A stretch of DNA of 64,000 nt from Nonomuraea turcica (GCF_030718205.1 NZ_JAUZQF010000029.1:1-64000), one strand, 5' to 3'. Counted from the stretch's first letter, positions 51,620 through 59,827 are shown. Translations and numbers: made by a program. Notes: a model not told the origin generated them from the sequence alone.

Positions 51620-52359
51620 GCGACGTGAATCCCGCCATCACCCTGGCCACGGCCCGGCGGATCCTGACCCAGCTCCGGCACGACGGCCGCACGCTGGCCA
51701 TGCTGATGGGAGTCCCGAGCCTGCTGATGATCCTGCTGTGGTACGTGATCGACAACCAGCGCGCCTTCAACGCCTACGGGCCGATGCTGCTAGGGATCTT
51801 TCCCTTCGTCGTGATGTTCATCGTCACCTCGATCACCACACAGCGCGAGCGCGCCGTCGGCACCCTGGAACGGCTGATGTCAGGCCCCCTGGGCAAGTTG
51901 GACCTGCTGCTCGGGTACGCCATCGCCTTCGGCGCGGTGGCGCTGGTCCAGGTGGGGGTGGTACTGGCGATCTCGCTGACCTGGCTGGAGCTCGAACTGG
52001 CCGGCTCGGTCGGCACGTTGCTGCTGGTGGCGGTGCTGGCCGCGGTGCTCGGCATGGCCCTCGGCCTGTTCTTCAGCGCCTTCGCCCGGACCGAGTTCCA
52101 GGCCGTGCAGTTCATGCCCGCCGTGGTGCTGCCGCAGGTGCTGCTGTGCGGCCTGATAGTGCCGCGCGACCAGATGGCCACGTGGCTGGAGTGGCTGTCG
52201 AACGCCATGCCGCTGTCGTACGCGGTCCAGGCCATGCGGGAGCTCGGCACCACCGCCGACTTCACCGGGGTGCTCGCGCGCGACCTGGTGGTCATCGCCG
52301 GCTGCACTCTGCTCGCCTTGATCCTGGGGGCGGCCACGCTGCGCCGCCGTACCCCCTGA
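51616..52359 (+). CDS. ABC-2 type permease (247 aa)
   Basis: Six hydrophobic segments in the ABC-2 membrane fold, including LLMILLWYVIDNQ, FPFVVMFIVTSITTQRERAVGTLERLMSGPL (the conserved ERE..GTLE.L...P motif) and FMPAVVLPQVLLCGLIVP. Starts at GTG 51616 inside the ATPase stop. Forms the exporter with the preceding ATPase; a terminator follows 8 bp after its stop. Confidence 0.88.
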   Translation: MSDVNPAITLATARRILTQLRHDGRTLAMLMGVPSLLMILLWYVIDNQRAFNAYGPMLLGIFPFVVMFIVTSITTQRERAVGTLERLMSGPLGKLDLLLGYAIAFGAVALVQVGVVLAISLTWLELELAGSVGTLLLVAVLAAVLGMALGLFFSAFARTEFQAVQFMPAVVLPQVLLCGLIVPRDQMATWLEWLSNAMPLSYAVQAMRELGTTADFTGVLARDLVVIAGCTLLALILGAATLRRRTP

Positions 52360-52366
52360 ACCAGCC

Positions 52367-52390
52367 GACCCCGCGCACCGCGGCGGGGTC
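52367..52390 (+). terminator. Rho-independent terminator
   Basis: GACCCCGC (52367-52374) pairs with GCGGGGTC (52383-52390), loop 8, followed by TTCTCTTT. Separates the two ABC operons. Confidence 0.75.
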
Positions 52391-52415
52391 TTCTCTTTCC
52401 CGCTACCACCTCATA

Positions 52416-52441
52416 GGGCCCAAGGTCGTGCCTTTCGGCCC
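52416..52441. promoter_or_regulatory. Paired DosR-like boxes before second ABC operon
   Basis: GGGCCCAAGGTCGT (52416-52429) and GTGCCTTTCGGCCC (52428-52441) overlap, with centres 12 bp apart rather than 22. 54 bp upstream of the ATG at 52495. Confidence 0.5.
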
Positions 52442-52494
52442 TGCCGCGCCCGGCGCTCACGGGGAGACGCTCAAGGCCGACGGAAGGAGCCGAC

Positions 52495-53397
52495 ATGTCA
52501 GCGGTGATCGTGGCAGGGCTGTGCAAGCACTACGGGGCGGTCAAGGCGGTCGACGAGGTGAGTTTCACCGTGGCGCAGGGAGAGGTGTTCGCGCTGCTCG
52601 GCCCCAATGGCGCGGGCAAGACCACCACGGTGGAGATCCTGGAAGGGCATCGCAGCCGGGACGCCGGTCAGGTGTCGGTGCTCGGCTTCGATCCGGCCAC
52701 CGGCGGCCGGGCCTATCGTGAGCGCATCGGCGTCGTGCTGCAAGAGGCCGGGTTCGAGGAGGAGTTCTCTGTCGCGGAGCTTGTCCGGCTGTACGCCGGC
52801 TTCTACCCGCGGCCCCGCGACCCGGACGAGGTCATCGAGCAGACCGGCCTCAAGGACAAGCGCGACGCCCGCGTACGGACGCTCTCCGGAGGGCAGCGGC
52901 GCCGCCTGGACCTGGCGCTCGGCCTGGTCGGCGCGCCGGAGCTGCTCTTCCTGGACGAGCCCACGACCGGCTTCGACCCTTCGGCCCGGCACCACGCTTG
53001 GGAGCTGATCGACGGGCTGCGCTCGTCCGGCACCACGATCCTGCTCACCACGCACTACATGGACGAGGCCCAGCACCTGGCGGACCGGGTGGCGGTGCTG
53101 CGCGAAGGCCGCTTGGTGGCCATCGGCGCGCCGGACACCCTCATCGCGGCCGAGGGCGCCAGCGTGCTGTCCTTCCGGCTCCCGGAGGGGACGGTCCCCG
53201 CGGATCTGCCCACCCTGACGGGCCGCGCCGAGGCGCACGGCCCGGTCGTGTCGGTCCAGACCGCCCAACCCGCCCGTGACATGCACGTCCTGACCGGCTG
53301 GGCGCTGGAGCGCGGCATCGAGCTGACCTCACTGATGCTGGCCCGGCCATCGCTGGAAGACGTCTATCTCGACCTGGTGAACGAGGCGACATCATGA
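52495..53397 (+). CDS. ABC transporter ATP-binding protein (300 aa)
   Basis: Walker A GPNGAGKTTT, Q-loop VLQEAG, signature LSGGQRRRLDLALGL, Walker B LLFLDEPTTGFDP, H-loop TTHYMDEA, then a C-terminal extension of about 85 residues typical of drug-export ATPases. GGAAGGAGCCGAC precedes the ATG. Stop overlaps the next start (ATGA). Paired with the double permease that follows. Confidence 0.92.
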   Translation: MSAVIVAGLCKHYGAVKAVDEVSFTVAQGEVFALLGPNGAGKTTTVEILEGHRSRDAGQVSVLGFDPATGGRAYRERIGVVLQEAGFEEEFSVAELVRLYAGFYPRPRDPDEVIEQTGLKDKRDARVRTLSGGQRRRLDLALGLVGAPELLFLDEPTTGFDPSARHHAWELIDGLRSSGTTILLTTHYMDEAQHLADRVAVLREGRLVAIGAPDTLIAAEGASVLSFRLPEGTVPADLPTLTGRAEAHGPVVSVQTAQPARDMHVLTGWALERGIELTSLMLARPSLEDVYLDLVNEATS

Positions 53398-54962
53398 TCA
53401 GCCGACTGGTCTGGCACGAGACCCGATCCTTCTTCCGCGCTCCGGTCGCCGCCATCTTCACCGTCGCGATCCCGCTGCTGATGGCGGTGATCGTGGGCGC
53501 CGCGGTGGGCAACCAGATCGTCGAGCCGCGCACGGGCGTGCGGGTGATGCAGTTCGTCATCCCGGTCATGACCGTGTTCGGCGTGGCACAGGGCTGTTTC
53601 GGCGCGCTGGCCATTCACCTGGCCGACCTGCGCGACCGCGGCTGGCTGAAGCGGCTGCGCGGCACCCCGGTGCCCGCCTGGGCCGTCCTGACCGGGCTGG
53701 TCGGGGCGTCACTGGTGATGGCGGCGGCGACCGTCGCCGTGCTGCTGGCGATGGGCTTGGTCTTCTACGACCTGCAGATGGTGTGGCGCACGCTGCCCGC
53801 GCTGTTGCTCACCCTGTTGATCGGTGCCGCCTGCTTCACCGCGCTCGGCTTCGCCGTGGTCGCGCTGGTACGAAGCGGTGCCGCGGTGCAGTTGCTCGGC
53901 ACGGGGCTGCTGCTGGCGCTCGCGTTCATCTCCGACATCATGCTCGTCGGCGCCCGGCTGCCGGCCTGGCTGGACATCGTCGGGTGGACCTTCCCGCTGC
54001 GGCACTTCGCCAATGCCGTCCGCGACGCCATGAATCCGCTGCTCAGCGGGTCTGGCTTCGCCGGCGATCACCTGGCGGTGCTGGCAGCTTGGGGGGTCGG
54101 CGGCGCGGCCGTGGCCGTGTGGCGCTTCCGCTGGGAACGACCCCCGGCCCGGACGACGACGGCTCGGGCGGCACGCGGGCGGTTCGTGCGACGGCAGGGC
54201 CGCCCGGCGTCGTGGCGACTGCTGGTCGGCCAGGCCGCGCACGCGGCGATCCGGCTACGTCGCGACCCGTCCACGGCGTTCTTCACGGTGATACTGCCGG
54301 TACTGCTCCTCGTGCTGGTCTCACTGGTCTTTGGCGAGGCTCGGGTCTCGGGCGTGCGACTGCCGGTGTTCATGCTTGCTGCGATGATCACGTACACGGT
54401 AGGCGTGGCCTCTTACGTCAACATCGCCGATACCGTCGCGGGCGACCGCGAGCGCGGCGTGCTCAAGCGGCTGACCGGCACCCCGCTCCCGCTCTGGGCC
54501 TATCGCGCGGGCAGCCTCACCATGGCGCTCCTGGTCACCCTGGTGACCGCTGCCGTACTGGCACTGGTGGCGGTGCTGGGCTACGGCGTCAACATCGAGC
54601 CTGTCATGATTCCCGGGATGCTCACCGCGATCGTCCTCGGGGGCGCGTGCTTCGCGGTTCTCGGCGCTCTCGTGGTGACGTTCGTGAGCAAGCAGCAGAC
54701 TGCGAACGCGATCACTCTGGGCACTTTCCTGCCGCTGGCCTTCGTCTCCGACGTGTTCGTCATCGGCGGGGAACTGCCCGGCGCGCTGCGCGCGATCGGC
54801 GACGTCTTCCCGCTCAAGCACGTCTCCCACACCCTGCTCGCCGTACTAGACCCGGCAGGCCGGCCGTGGCCTTGGATGGACCTCGCCGTGGTTGCGGCCT
54901 GGACGCTGGCCGGTGCCGCGGTCCTCGCCCTCAAGGAAACTGGAATGCGCGCCGCCAGCTGA
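53394..54962 (+). CDS. ABC-2 permease with two fused membrane halves (522 aa)
   Basis: Two homologous ABC-2 domains lie in one chain: residues about 1-245 and 275-522. Each has an RGWLKRLRGTPVPAW / RGVLKRLTGTPLPLW block, an ISDIMLVG / VSDVFVIG block and a PLRHFANAV / PLKHVSHTL block. A basic linker (about 245-275) joins them. A single polypeptide can therefore supply the full membrane part, while the first ABC operon uses a half-size permease. Gene duplication and fusion are inferred. A decayed USP lies convergent to it. Confidence 0.9.
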   Translation: MISRLVWHETRSFFRAPVAAIFTVAIPLLMAVIVGAAVGNQIVEPRTGVRVMQFVIPVMTVFGVAQGCFGALAIHLADLRDRGWLKRLRGTPVPAWAVLTGLVGASLVMAAATVAVLLAMGLVFYDLQMVWRTLPALLLTLLIGAACFTALGFAVVALVRSGAAVQLLGTGLLLALAFISDIMLVGARLPAWLDIVGWTFPLRHFANAVRDAMNPLLSGSGFAGDHLAVLAAWGVGGAAVAVWRFRWERPPARTTTARAARGRFVRRQGRPASWRLLVGQAAHAAIRLRRDPSTAFFTVILPVLLLVLVSLVFGEARVSGVRLPVFMLAAMITYTVGVASYVNIADTVAGDRERGVLKRLTGTPLPLWAYRAGSLTMALLVTLVTAAVLALVAVLGYGVNIEPVMIPGMLTAIVLGGACFAVLGALVVTFVSKQQTANAITLGTFLPLAFVSDVFVIGGELPGALRAIGDVFPLKHVSHTLLAVLDPAGRPWPWMDLAVVAAWTLAGAAVLALKETGMRAAS

Positions 54963-54974
54963 ACCGTGGCATGA

Positions 54975-55318
54975 GGCGTCGCCGCCAGGCCCATCGGCCA
55001 GTTGTCGGCCGCCAGGCCCACCACGATCGGCCCCTGGCGGGGCGTGAGAGGCAGCGGGCCCCTGCCGCGGACGACGATGACCGGGCACTGCGCGTGGGCC
55101 ACCGCATGGGCTGCCACAGAGCCGGTCACCGCTCGCGCCACAGCGCACAGTCCGCGGGAGCCGACCACGAGCAGTCCGGCATCGGCCGACAGCTCCTCCA
55201 GCCGCCCGGTCGCCGAACCCTCGTACAGATCAGGGCGCACGTCCAGTCCTGGGGAACTGGCTCGTCCGCAGTCGGTGCCGTGCCGCAGCACGTGCTCGGC
55301 CGCATGGCGCAGTGGGAC
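54975..55318 (-). pseudogene. Universal stress protein remnant, copy of 22.0-22.9 kb gene
   Basis: LRHAAEHVLRHGTDCGRASS, PDLYEGSATGRLEELSADAG and VVGSRGLCAVARAVTGSVAA nearly repeat the first domain of the USP at 22035-22874. After PIVVGLA the sequence jumps to ADNWPMG, matching a part about 55 residues later in that USP (ADNWLAR), so an internal segment is deleted; both ends are also lost. DNA identity is about 93% by eye over 250 bp. Confidence 0.8.
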
Positions 55319-55370
55319 CTCGATCCCGACGTCACGGTCGCCTGATCTGGGTACCGCCGTGGCGCTCTCG

Positions 55371-55952
55371 TTACCGGCCCTGCAGAAGCGGCGGCAGCGC
55401 GCGAACGGTGAGGATGATCCTGATCAGGCTCGCCGGTGCGGCCAACGCCATGGGCCAGGGGAGCGGCGGCATGCTGGCGACGGCGGCCGCGAGCATGCCC
55501 GCATCCAGCAGGATCAGGGTCACGGCGGCGACCGGGGTGGCGGCTTGGGCGCGACGGTAGGCGTGCTTTTCCCGGACGACGCTCAGCAGGGTGAACACGG
55601 TCGCGGCGAGTGCGAGGCCGTAGGCGATCCGCAGGGGCGGCACGATGGGCCAGGTCCACATCCGGGCGGAGACCAAGGTCAGGCCCCAGACCAGGGCCAT
55701 GATCGGGCCCGTGGCCAGCAGCGCCATGGCCGTCCGCCGCCAGGGCGAGTCGCGGACGAAGGCAGTGGTGATCACTTCCGCGTCGCCGAACTCGGCGATC
55801 GCCGCGCGAGCGGCCGCGTCAGGGTCGCCGAGCGTGGCGAGGTGGGCTTCGTAGGCTTCTTGCAGCCCGTCGGCCAGTTCCTCGACGGCTTGTGCCGGCA
55901 GCCGGTGGGCCAGGATGGCGAGCTGGGCGGCGATCAGCTCGTGGCCGGCCAT
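55371..55952 (-). CDS. Permease-prefix-domain membrane protein (193 aa)
   Basis: The first 65 residues (LPAQAVEELADGLQEAYEAHLATLGDPDAAARAAIAEFGDAEVI, read in part) form the helical permease-prefix domain, followed by four membrane helices (AMALLATGPIMALVWGLTLV; IAYGLALAATVFTLLSVV; AAVTLILLDAGMLAAAVA; a last one near 175). It overlaps the upstream PadR gene by 19 bp, the usual PadR plus DUF1700-like pair. Probably affects envelope stress; function unproven. Confidence 0.82.
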   Translation of the reverse strand: MAGHELIAAQLAILAHRLPAQAVEELADGLQEAYEAHLATLGDPDAAARAAIAEFGDAEVITTAFVRDSPWRRTAMALLATGPIMALVWGLTLVSARMWTWPIVPPLRIAYGLALAATVFTLLSVVREKHAYRRAQAATPVAAVTLILLDAGMLAAAVASMPPLPWPMALAAPASLIRIILTVRALPPLLQGR

Positions 55953-56272
55953 GGCCGTGTTCCCAGGGCTGCGGTGACCGTGCTGGCGAACTCCTGCCAG
56001 CCAGCCCGCTCGCCGCTCAGTGCGGTACGACCGGCCGCGGTGAGCTCATAGGTGCGGCGACGGCGCCCGCCGACCACCGACCAGCTTCCCGCGATCAGCC
56101 CGACTCGCTCCAGCCGGTGCAGTGCCGGGTAGACAGTGCCGGTGGGCAGGTCGATCCGGCCCGCGGTCGCGTCCCGCAGGGCCTCCTTGACCGCGTAGCC
56201 GTGCCGCGGCTCGTCCTCCAGCGCCGCCAGCAGCAGACCGTCCAGGTGTCCTTTGAGCGCTTCGGCCCTCAT
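55934..56272 (-). CDS. PadR-family transcriptional regulator (112 aa)
   Basis: LKGHLDGLLLAALEDEPRHGYAVKEAL, then TGTVYPALHRLERVGLIAGSW and the wing GGRRRRTYELTAAGRTAL are the PadR winged helix. The C-terminal dimerisation helix is short, as in the PadR-s1 type. Diverges from the 56361 membrane gene across a 14-bp inverted repeat, which is its likely operator. Confidence 0.92.
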   Translation of the reverse strand: MRAEALKGHLDGLLLAALEDEPRHGYAVKEALRDATAGRIDLPTGTVYPALHRLERVGLIAGSWSVVGGRRRRTYELTAAGRTALSGERAGWQEFASTVTAALGTRPWPATS

Positions 56273-56274
56273 AG

Positions 56275-56345
56275 GTAGTAACGCTATATCGGGTCTTCCG
56301 CCGCAGCAACCGCCGTTGTAGCGTCCCTATGTATAGCGTTGCTAC
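56275..56345. promoter_or_regulatory. 14-bp inverted repeat flanking divergent promoters
   Basis: GTAGTAACGCTATA (56275-56288) and TATAGCGTTGCTAC (56332-56345) are reverse complements at 13 of 14 positions. One lies 2 bp from the PadR start and the other 15 bp from the divergent gene. A partial third copy (TTGTAGCG) is at 56317. Probable PadR operators. Confidence 0.7.
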
Positions 56346-56360
56346 GTATGAGGAGGAGTG

Positions 56361-56864
56361 GTGGACGAGATCGACATCGCCGGCATCCCGGTCCCGGACG
56401 CGGGCCCGCTGTTCCTCACCGTCCTGACCGTCCACATCGCGGCCGGGCTGACGTGTGTCACCTGCGGGGCCGTGGCGGTCGCATCCCGCAAGGGCGCGGC
56501 CCGGCACCGGCGCTTCGGCCGGATCTACCTGTGGGCGCTGGGCGTGGTGTTCGCATCGATGACGGTCCTGTCGGTGATCCGCTGGAGCCACAACGCCCAT
56601 CTGTTCGTCATCGGCACGGTCGCCTTCGCGCTCGCTCTGGTGGGCTACCTGGGCAGGCGGCGCCGGCCGTACCTGCACATCGCGGGCCTGGGCGGCTCCT
56701 ACATCGCCCTGCTGACCGGCTTCTACGTCGACAACGGCCCGCACCTGCCGGGGTGGGACCGGCTGCCCGCCTGGGCGTTGTGGATCCTGCCGAGCCTCCT
56801 CGGCCTACCAGTGATCGCCCGCGCCATCGGGCGCAGGCTCCCCGCCAAGCGAGCGACATCATGA
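56361..56864 (+). CDS. DUF2306-like four-helix membrane protein (167 aa)
   Basis: Hydrophobic segments LFLTVLTVHIAAGLTCVTCGAVAVA, IYLWALGVVFASMTVLSVI, HLFVIGTVAFALALVGYLG and LHIAGLGGSYIALLTGFYVDNGP, with conserved His residues (VHIAAG; RWSHNAH; LHIAG), resemble DUF2306-type membrane proteins. AGGAGGAG precedes GTG codons at 56358 and 56361. Stop overlaps the methyltransferase start by ATGA. Under PadR control by position. Confidence 0.78.
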   Translation: MDEIDIAGIPVPDAGPLFLTVLTVHIAAGLTCVTCGAVAVASRKGAARHRRFGRIYLWALGVVFASMTVLSVIRWSHNAHLFVIGTVAFALALVGYLGRRRRPYLHIAGLGGSYIALLTGFYVDNGPHLPGWDRLPAWALWILPSLLGLPVIARAIGRRLPAKRATS

Positions 56865-57538
56865 TCATCAAACTGCTGCTGCGGCGGCATCGGCGCAACC
56901 CGGCCCGCCTTCGCTGGTACCGCGTCGTCTACCGGCTCGCCTACCGCCTTGGCCTGACCATCTGGGAGCGGCCCACCCCACCCGCCGACCTGGTCACGCT
57001 CGTCGAAGGGCCCTCAGCGCTCCGGCCCCGACGTGCCCTGGATCTCGGCTGCGGCACCGGCACCGACACCATCTACCTGGCCACGCACGGCTGGGAAGTC
57101 ACCGCCATCGACATGGTGCCCAAGGCTCTGGCCGCCGCCCGCCGCAACGCCACTGCCGCCGGCGTGGCCCCACGCTTCATCGAAGGTGACGTCACCCGCC
57201 TCCACGATCTCGGTGTGGGCGATGGCTACACCCTGCTGGTGGACTTCGGCTGTTTCCATACCCTGCCGGAGGACCGGCGGCCCGCCTACGTCACCAGCGT
57301 GTCGCAGGCGGCAACATCGCGAGCGAGGCTGCTGCTGTACGGATTCAGCCGACCGCCCAAGGCCGCCCCGATGCGCGCCGACCTCACAGTCGAGGAGGTC
57401 CGGCAACGCTTCAGCCACGCTGGCTGGGAACTCCTCAGCGCCGAGCGCGCCTCAGCCGAGGCGCTCGGCATCGGTGTGCGACGGGCTGACGACCGGTTCG
57501 AGCTGTGGTGCTACCAACTCCAACGCTTGTCGAGCTGA
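56861..57538 (+). CDS. SAM-dependent class I methyltransferase (225 aa)
   Basis: ALDLGCGTGTDTIYLATHGWEVTAIDM is motif I plus the acidic end of strand 2, RFIEGDVTRL is motif II, and LLVDFGCFHTLPEDRR the post-II block. Before it lies a basic helix (KLLLRRHRRNPARLRWYRVVY) that may touch membrane or substrate. ATG 56861 overlaps the previous stop. Similar enzymes methylate small molecules; no substrate can be named. Confidence 0.9.
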   Translation: MIIKLLLRRHRRNPARLRWYRVVYRLAYRLGLTIWERPTPPADLVTLVEGPSALRPRRALDLGCGTGTDTIYLATHGWEVTAIDMVPKALAAARRNATAAGVAPRFIEGDVTRLHDLGVGDGYTLLVDFGCFHTLPEDRRPAYVTSVSQAATSRARLLLYGFSRPPKAAPMRADLTVEEVRQRFSHAGWELLSAERASAEALGIGVRRADDRFELWCYQLQRLSS

Positions 57539-57865
57539 CCACGCCGCACATCCCGGATCCCGACGCCTCTCTCCAGGCCCCGATGGAATCGTTGCGGCGT
57601 AACCAAAGCGTGGGACGTTGGTCCGCTCATGGGTCACACCTGACGCCTGCGCGCGAACGCCGCAGCGCGATCAGTCGTCTTCGACGAGTTCGCTTTCCCC
57701 GGCTTCCCTGCTCTCCATGACGGCGAAGGCGGCGGGGCGGGATGTGGGGGTGGCCGGGTGGGTCCTCACCGGCGCCCTCGCCGGGAACCGGTTCACCAGG
57801 ACTGGGCGGAATGGTGGGCTGTTGAACGCCCGCCCCAGGGCGGGGCCCGTAGGTCCGGCGATTTG
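57539..57865. other. Gap with no supported gene
   Basis: No frame shows family similarity; the ORFs are Arg/Pro/Thr-rich shadows. It separates the PadR-methyltransferase set from the pntB fragment. Confidence 0.5.
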
Positions 57866-57991
57866 ATGGGTCACGGGTACGCCGGCATCGACAATGAGCT
57901 GTACACCGACCCCAGGACCGACATGTACTTCGCCGACGCCAAGAAGGCCCGGACCGAGATCACCGCGGCCGTCAAAGTGCTGGTCGGCTGA
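57866..57991 (+). pseudogene. pntB: NAD(P) transhydrogenase beta subunit (PntB) 3' fragment
   Basis: GHGYAGIDNELYTDPRTDMY then FADAKKARTEITAAV and a stop matches the last 40 residues of PntB (GYAGIDNPLFY...N.MLFGDAK). The remaining 420 residues are absent. An ATG happens to start the fragment but no ribosome site is seen. Confidence 0.75.
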
Positions 57992-58006
57992 CTCCTCGTC
58001 CTGGAT

Positions 58007-58042
58007 GTGACCTTAGTCACCATGCGTTCGGGCCGTTCGCCT
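58007..58042. promoter_or_regulatory. Tandem DosR-like boxes before small Cys protein
   Basis: GTGACCTTAGTCAC (58007-58020, 5-bp perfect arms) and CGGGCCGTTCGCCT (58029-58042), centres 22 bp apart, 66 bp before the ATG at 58108. Confidence 0.6.
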
Positions 58043-58107
58043 CCGGCACGCGCCGACGGCAGGAGCGACGGTGAGATCACCGGAAAGCACGTAGTGAGGT
58101 GATCGAA

Positions 58108-58296
58108 ATGGCCGTACTGCTGAGCACGACGCACGTCATGAACGATCCGCTGAGCGAGACGTATTTCGTGCGAGCCGCCGATGCGTTAGACATCCACCGG
58201 GCCGACAGCACGCATGCCTGTGCCGCTTGTGCCGGCTCCTGGCCATGCGCGCCGGCGCTGGCCGCCGCGTTCATGCTCGACCTGCACAGCGGCTGA
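58108..58296 (+). CDS. Small Cys-containing protein (62 aa)
   Basis: TGAGGTGATCGAA precedes ATG 58108. The product opens MAVLLSTTHVMNDPLSETYF, then a His/Cys patch HACAACAGSWPCAPALAAAF. Three Cys in nine residues with adjacent His could bind a metal or form a disulfide. No family recognised. Flanked on both sides by tandem DosR-like boxes, so expression under low oxygen is likely. Confidence 0.6.
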   Translation: MAVLLSTTHVMNDPLSETYFVRAADALDIHRADSTHACAACAGSWPCAPALAAAFMLDLHSG

Positions 58297-58297
58297 G

Positions 58298-58333
58298 AGG
58301 ACCAAAGGCACCCCTATTCGGGACTTTGTCCCC
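58298..58333. promoter_or_regulatory. Tandem DosR-like boxes before CBS gene
   Basis: AGGACCAAAGGCAC (58298-58311) and GGGACTTTGTCCCC (58320-58333), centres exactly 22 bp apart. The next intact gene is the CBS protein at 58448; a USP fragment lies between. Confidence 0.7.
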
Positions 58334-58369
58334 GGGTGCGGCGGGCGCGTTGTCGCGAGGCTGGAGGTG

Positions 58370-58451
58370 CGGCTCGGTGGGTCACGGCGTGCTCCACCAC
58401 GTGGCCTGCCCGGTCGCGGTGGTACGGCCTCGCATCCAGGAGGAGACATGA
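58370..58451 (+). pseudogene. Universal stress protein C-terminal fragment
   Basis: GSVGHGVLHHVACPVAVVRPR is the last 20 or so residues of a USP, matching the end of the gene at 40766-41603 (VLHHLVCPVAVVRPR). It stops at 58449-58451, overlapping the CBS start (ATGA), so the CBS gene was once downstream-coupled to a full USP that has been deleted. Confidence 0.75.
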
Positions 58452-58918
58452 ACATCGAGTCGCTGACCGCCGGTCAGGTGATGAGCCGCGTTCTGGTGGC
58501 CGTCAAGCCGGATGAGTCGCCGCTGATGGCGTGGGAGCTGATGCGTCGCGCCGGCGTGCATCACCTGCCGGTCGTCGACGGGACGAATGTGCTGGGCATC
58601 CTGACCCGCGAGCAGCTCGCGGCGTCCTGGCAGGGTGGCCCCGATGAGCAGTCCAGCCGCCAGGTCCGCGCCTTGCTGGGGCGTGGCTGCCGGCCGCGGG
58701 TGCGGCCGGACACGCCCCTGGCCCGGGTCGCGGCCGTCATGCTCGACGCCGGGTGCGACGCCGTGCCGGTGGTGTCCGGCGACGGCCTGGTCGGGATGGT
58801 CACGGCTCACGATGTGCTGGTGGCCGTCGCCGGACGAGCCAAGCCCGCCGAAGGGCCCGCTGAGGTGGTCACTGGGATGTTCCACCTCGAACCTGTCCTG
58901 CCGCACGAGACCCGATAG
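58448..58918 (+). CDS. CBS-domain pair protein (156 aa)
   Basis: Two CBS motifs: TAGQVMSRVLVAVKPDESPLMAWELMRRAGVHHLPVVDG (residues about 6-48) and VRPDTPLARVAAVMLDAGCDAVPVVSGDGLVGMVTAHDVL (about 85-125). Such stand-alone pairs bind adenine nucleotides and sense energy charge, and one (Rv2626c) is a strong DosR-regulon member. AGGAGGAGAC precedes the ATG at 58448. The flavodoxin-like gene follows after 10 bp. Confidence 0.92.
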   Translation: MNIESLTAGQVMSRVLVAVKPDESPLMAWELMRRAGVHHLPVVDGTNVLGILTREQLAASWQGGPDEQSSRQVRALLGRGCRPRVRPDTPLARVAAVMLDAGCDAVPVVSGDGLVGMVTAHDVLVAVAGRAKPAEGPAEVVTGMFHLEPVLPHETR

Positions 58919-58928
58919 GAGGCGCGCG

Positions 58929-59447
58929 ATGGACGCGCTGGTCGTCTACGAATCCATGTACGGCAACACCAAGCAGATCGCCGAGGCGGTGGCCGAAGGA
59001 CTGGCCTCCCGGCTGCAAACCGAGGTGATCGAGGTCGGCTCCGCACCCTTTCTGGTGGAGCCGGAGGTCGGACTGCTCGTGGTGGGCGGCCCCACGCACG
59101 CCTTCTCCCTGAGCCTGTCCTCCACCCGCCAGTCCGCCGCCCAGCAGGCCGCCGGGCCGCTCATCTCGCCGGGCATCGGGGTGCGGGAATGGCTGGGCGC
59201 GCTGTGCACGCCCTCGGCCGCTTGTGGTGCGGTGGCCTTCGACACCCGTATCGCCAAGCCGCGCATGCCGGGCTCGGCCGCTCGCGGCATCGCCAAGCGG
59301 CTGCGCCGCGTCGGCATCCGGGCGGTGGCACCGGCGCAGAGCTTCTACGTCACCGGCACCCAAGGGCCGCTGGTGGAGGGAGAGCTGGAGCGGGCGAGGC
59401 AGTGGGGAGAGAGCCTCGCGGCGTCGTTCCCGGTCCCTGCACCATGA
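58929..59447 (+). CDS. Flavodoxin-family protein (172 aa)
   Basis: ALVVYESMYGNTKQIAEAVAEGL is the FMN-phosphate loop of flavodoxins. LLVVGGPTHAFSLSL is the second loop, and GAVAFDTRIAKPRMPGSAARGIAKRL the third region. TAGGAGGCGCGCG precedes the ATG. Two-gene unit with the CBS protein. Could carry electrons in low-oxygen redox metabolism; the donor is unknown. Confidence 0.9.
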   Translation: MDALVVYESMYGNTKQIAEAVAEGLASRLQTEVIEVGSAPFLVEPEVGLLVVGGPTHAFSLSLSSTRQSAAQQAAGPLISPGIGVREWLGALCTPSAACGAVAFDTRIAKPRMPGSAARGIAKRLRRVGIRAVAPAQSFYVTGTQGPLVEGELERARQWGESLAASFPVPAP

Positions 59448-59487
59448 CGCGAGCACCCCGACGCTCCGCGACCCGGCCCGCCGGGTA

Positions 59488-59524
59488 AGGCCGAACGTCC
59501 CGATGAATCAGGGACCTCCGGCCC
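59488..59524. promoter_or_regulatory. Orphan tandem DosR-like boxes
   Basis: AGGCCGAACGTCCC (59488-59501) and GGGACCTCCGGCCC (59511-59524), centres 23 bp apart. No gene starts within the next 300 bp on the plus strand; the following 59525-59755 holds nothing recognisable. They may be left over from a deleted gene. Confidence 0.6.
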
Positions 59525-59755
59525 TACCTGCACACGACCCGCACGACGATTCTGGGAGAAGACACCCGCCGAGGCGCGAAAGAGATCCCCGTCCCTGAGG
59601 CGCCCTCCCTCCCGGCGAGCCGATCGGTGGCGGTGGCCGCAGTCACAATGCCCCTGCCACCGAGGCGGCGGCGCGAGCCGGGCAGGACGTCCCTCCCCTC
59701 GGCGGGTGTCTTCGCATGTCCGCCGTTCGCGGCGGTGACGACCCGGCACCGATGA

Positions 59756-59792
59756 AGGCCAAAGGTCCCATCGCACGCGGGACCGTCGCCTC
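59756..59792. promoter_or_regulatory. Tandem DosR-like boxes before GAPDH
   Basis: AGGCCAAAGGTCCC (59756-59769) and GGGACCGTCGCCTC (59779-59792), centres 23 bp apart, 36 bp before the gap start. Confidence 0.65.
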
Positions 59793-59827
59793 TAAGCACC
59801 GAGCCCCGGGCGCCGGACGATACAGGC

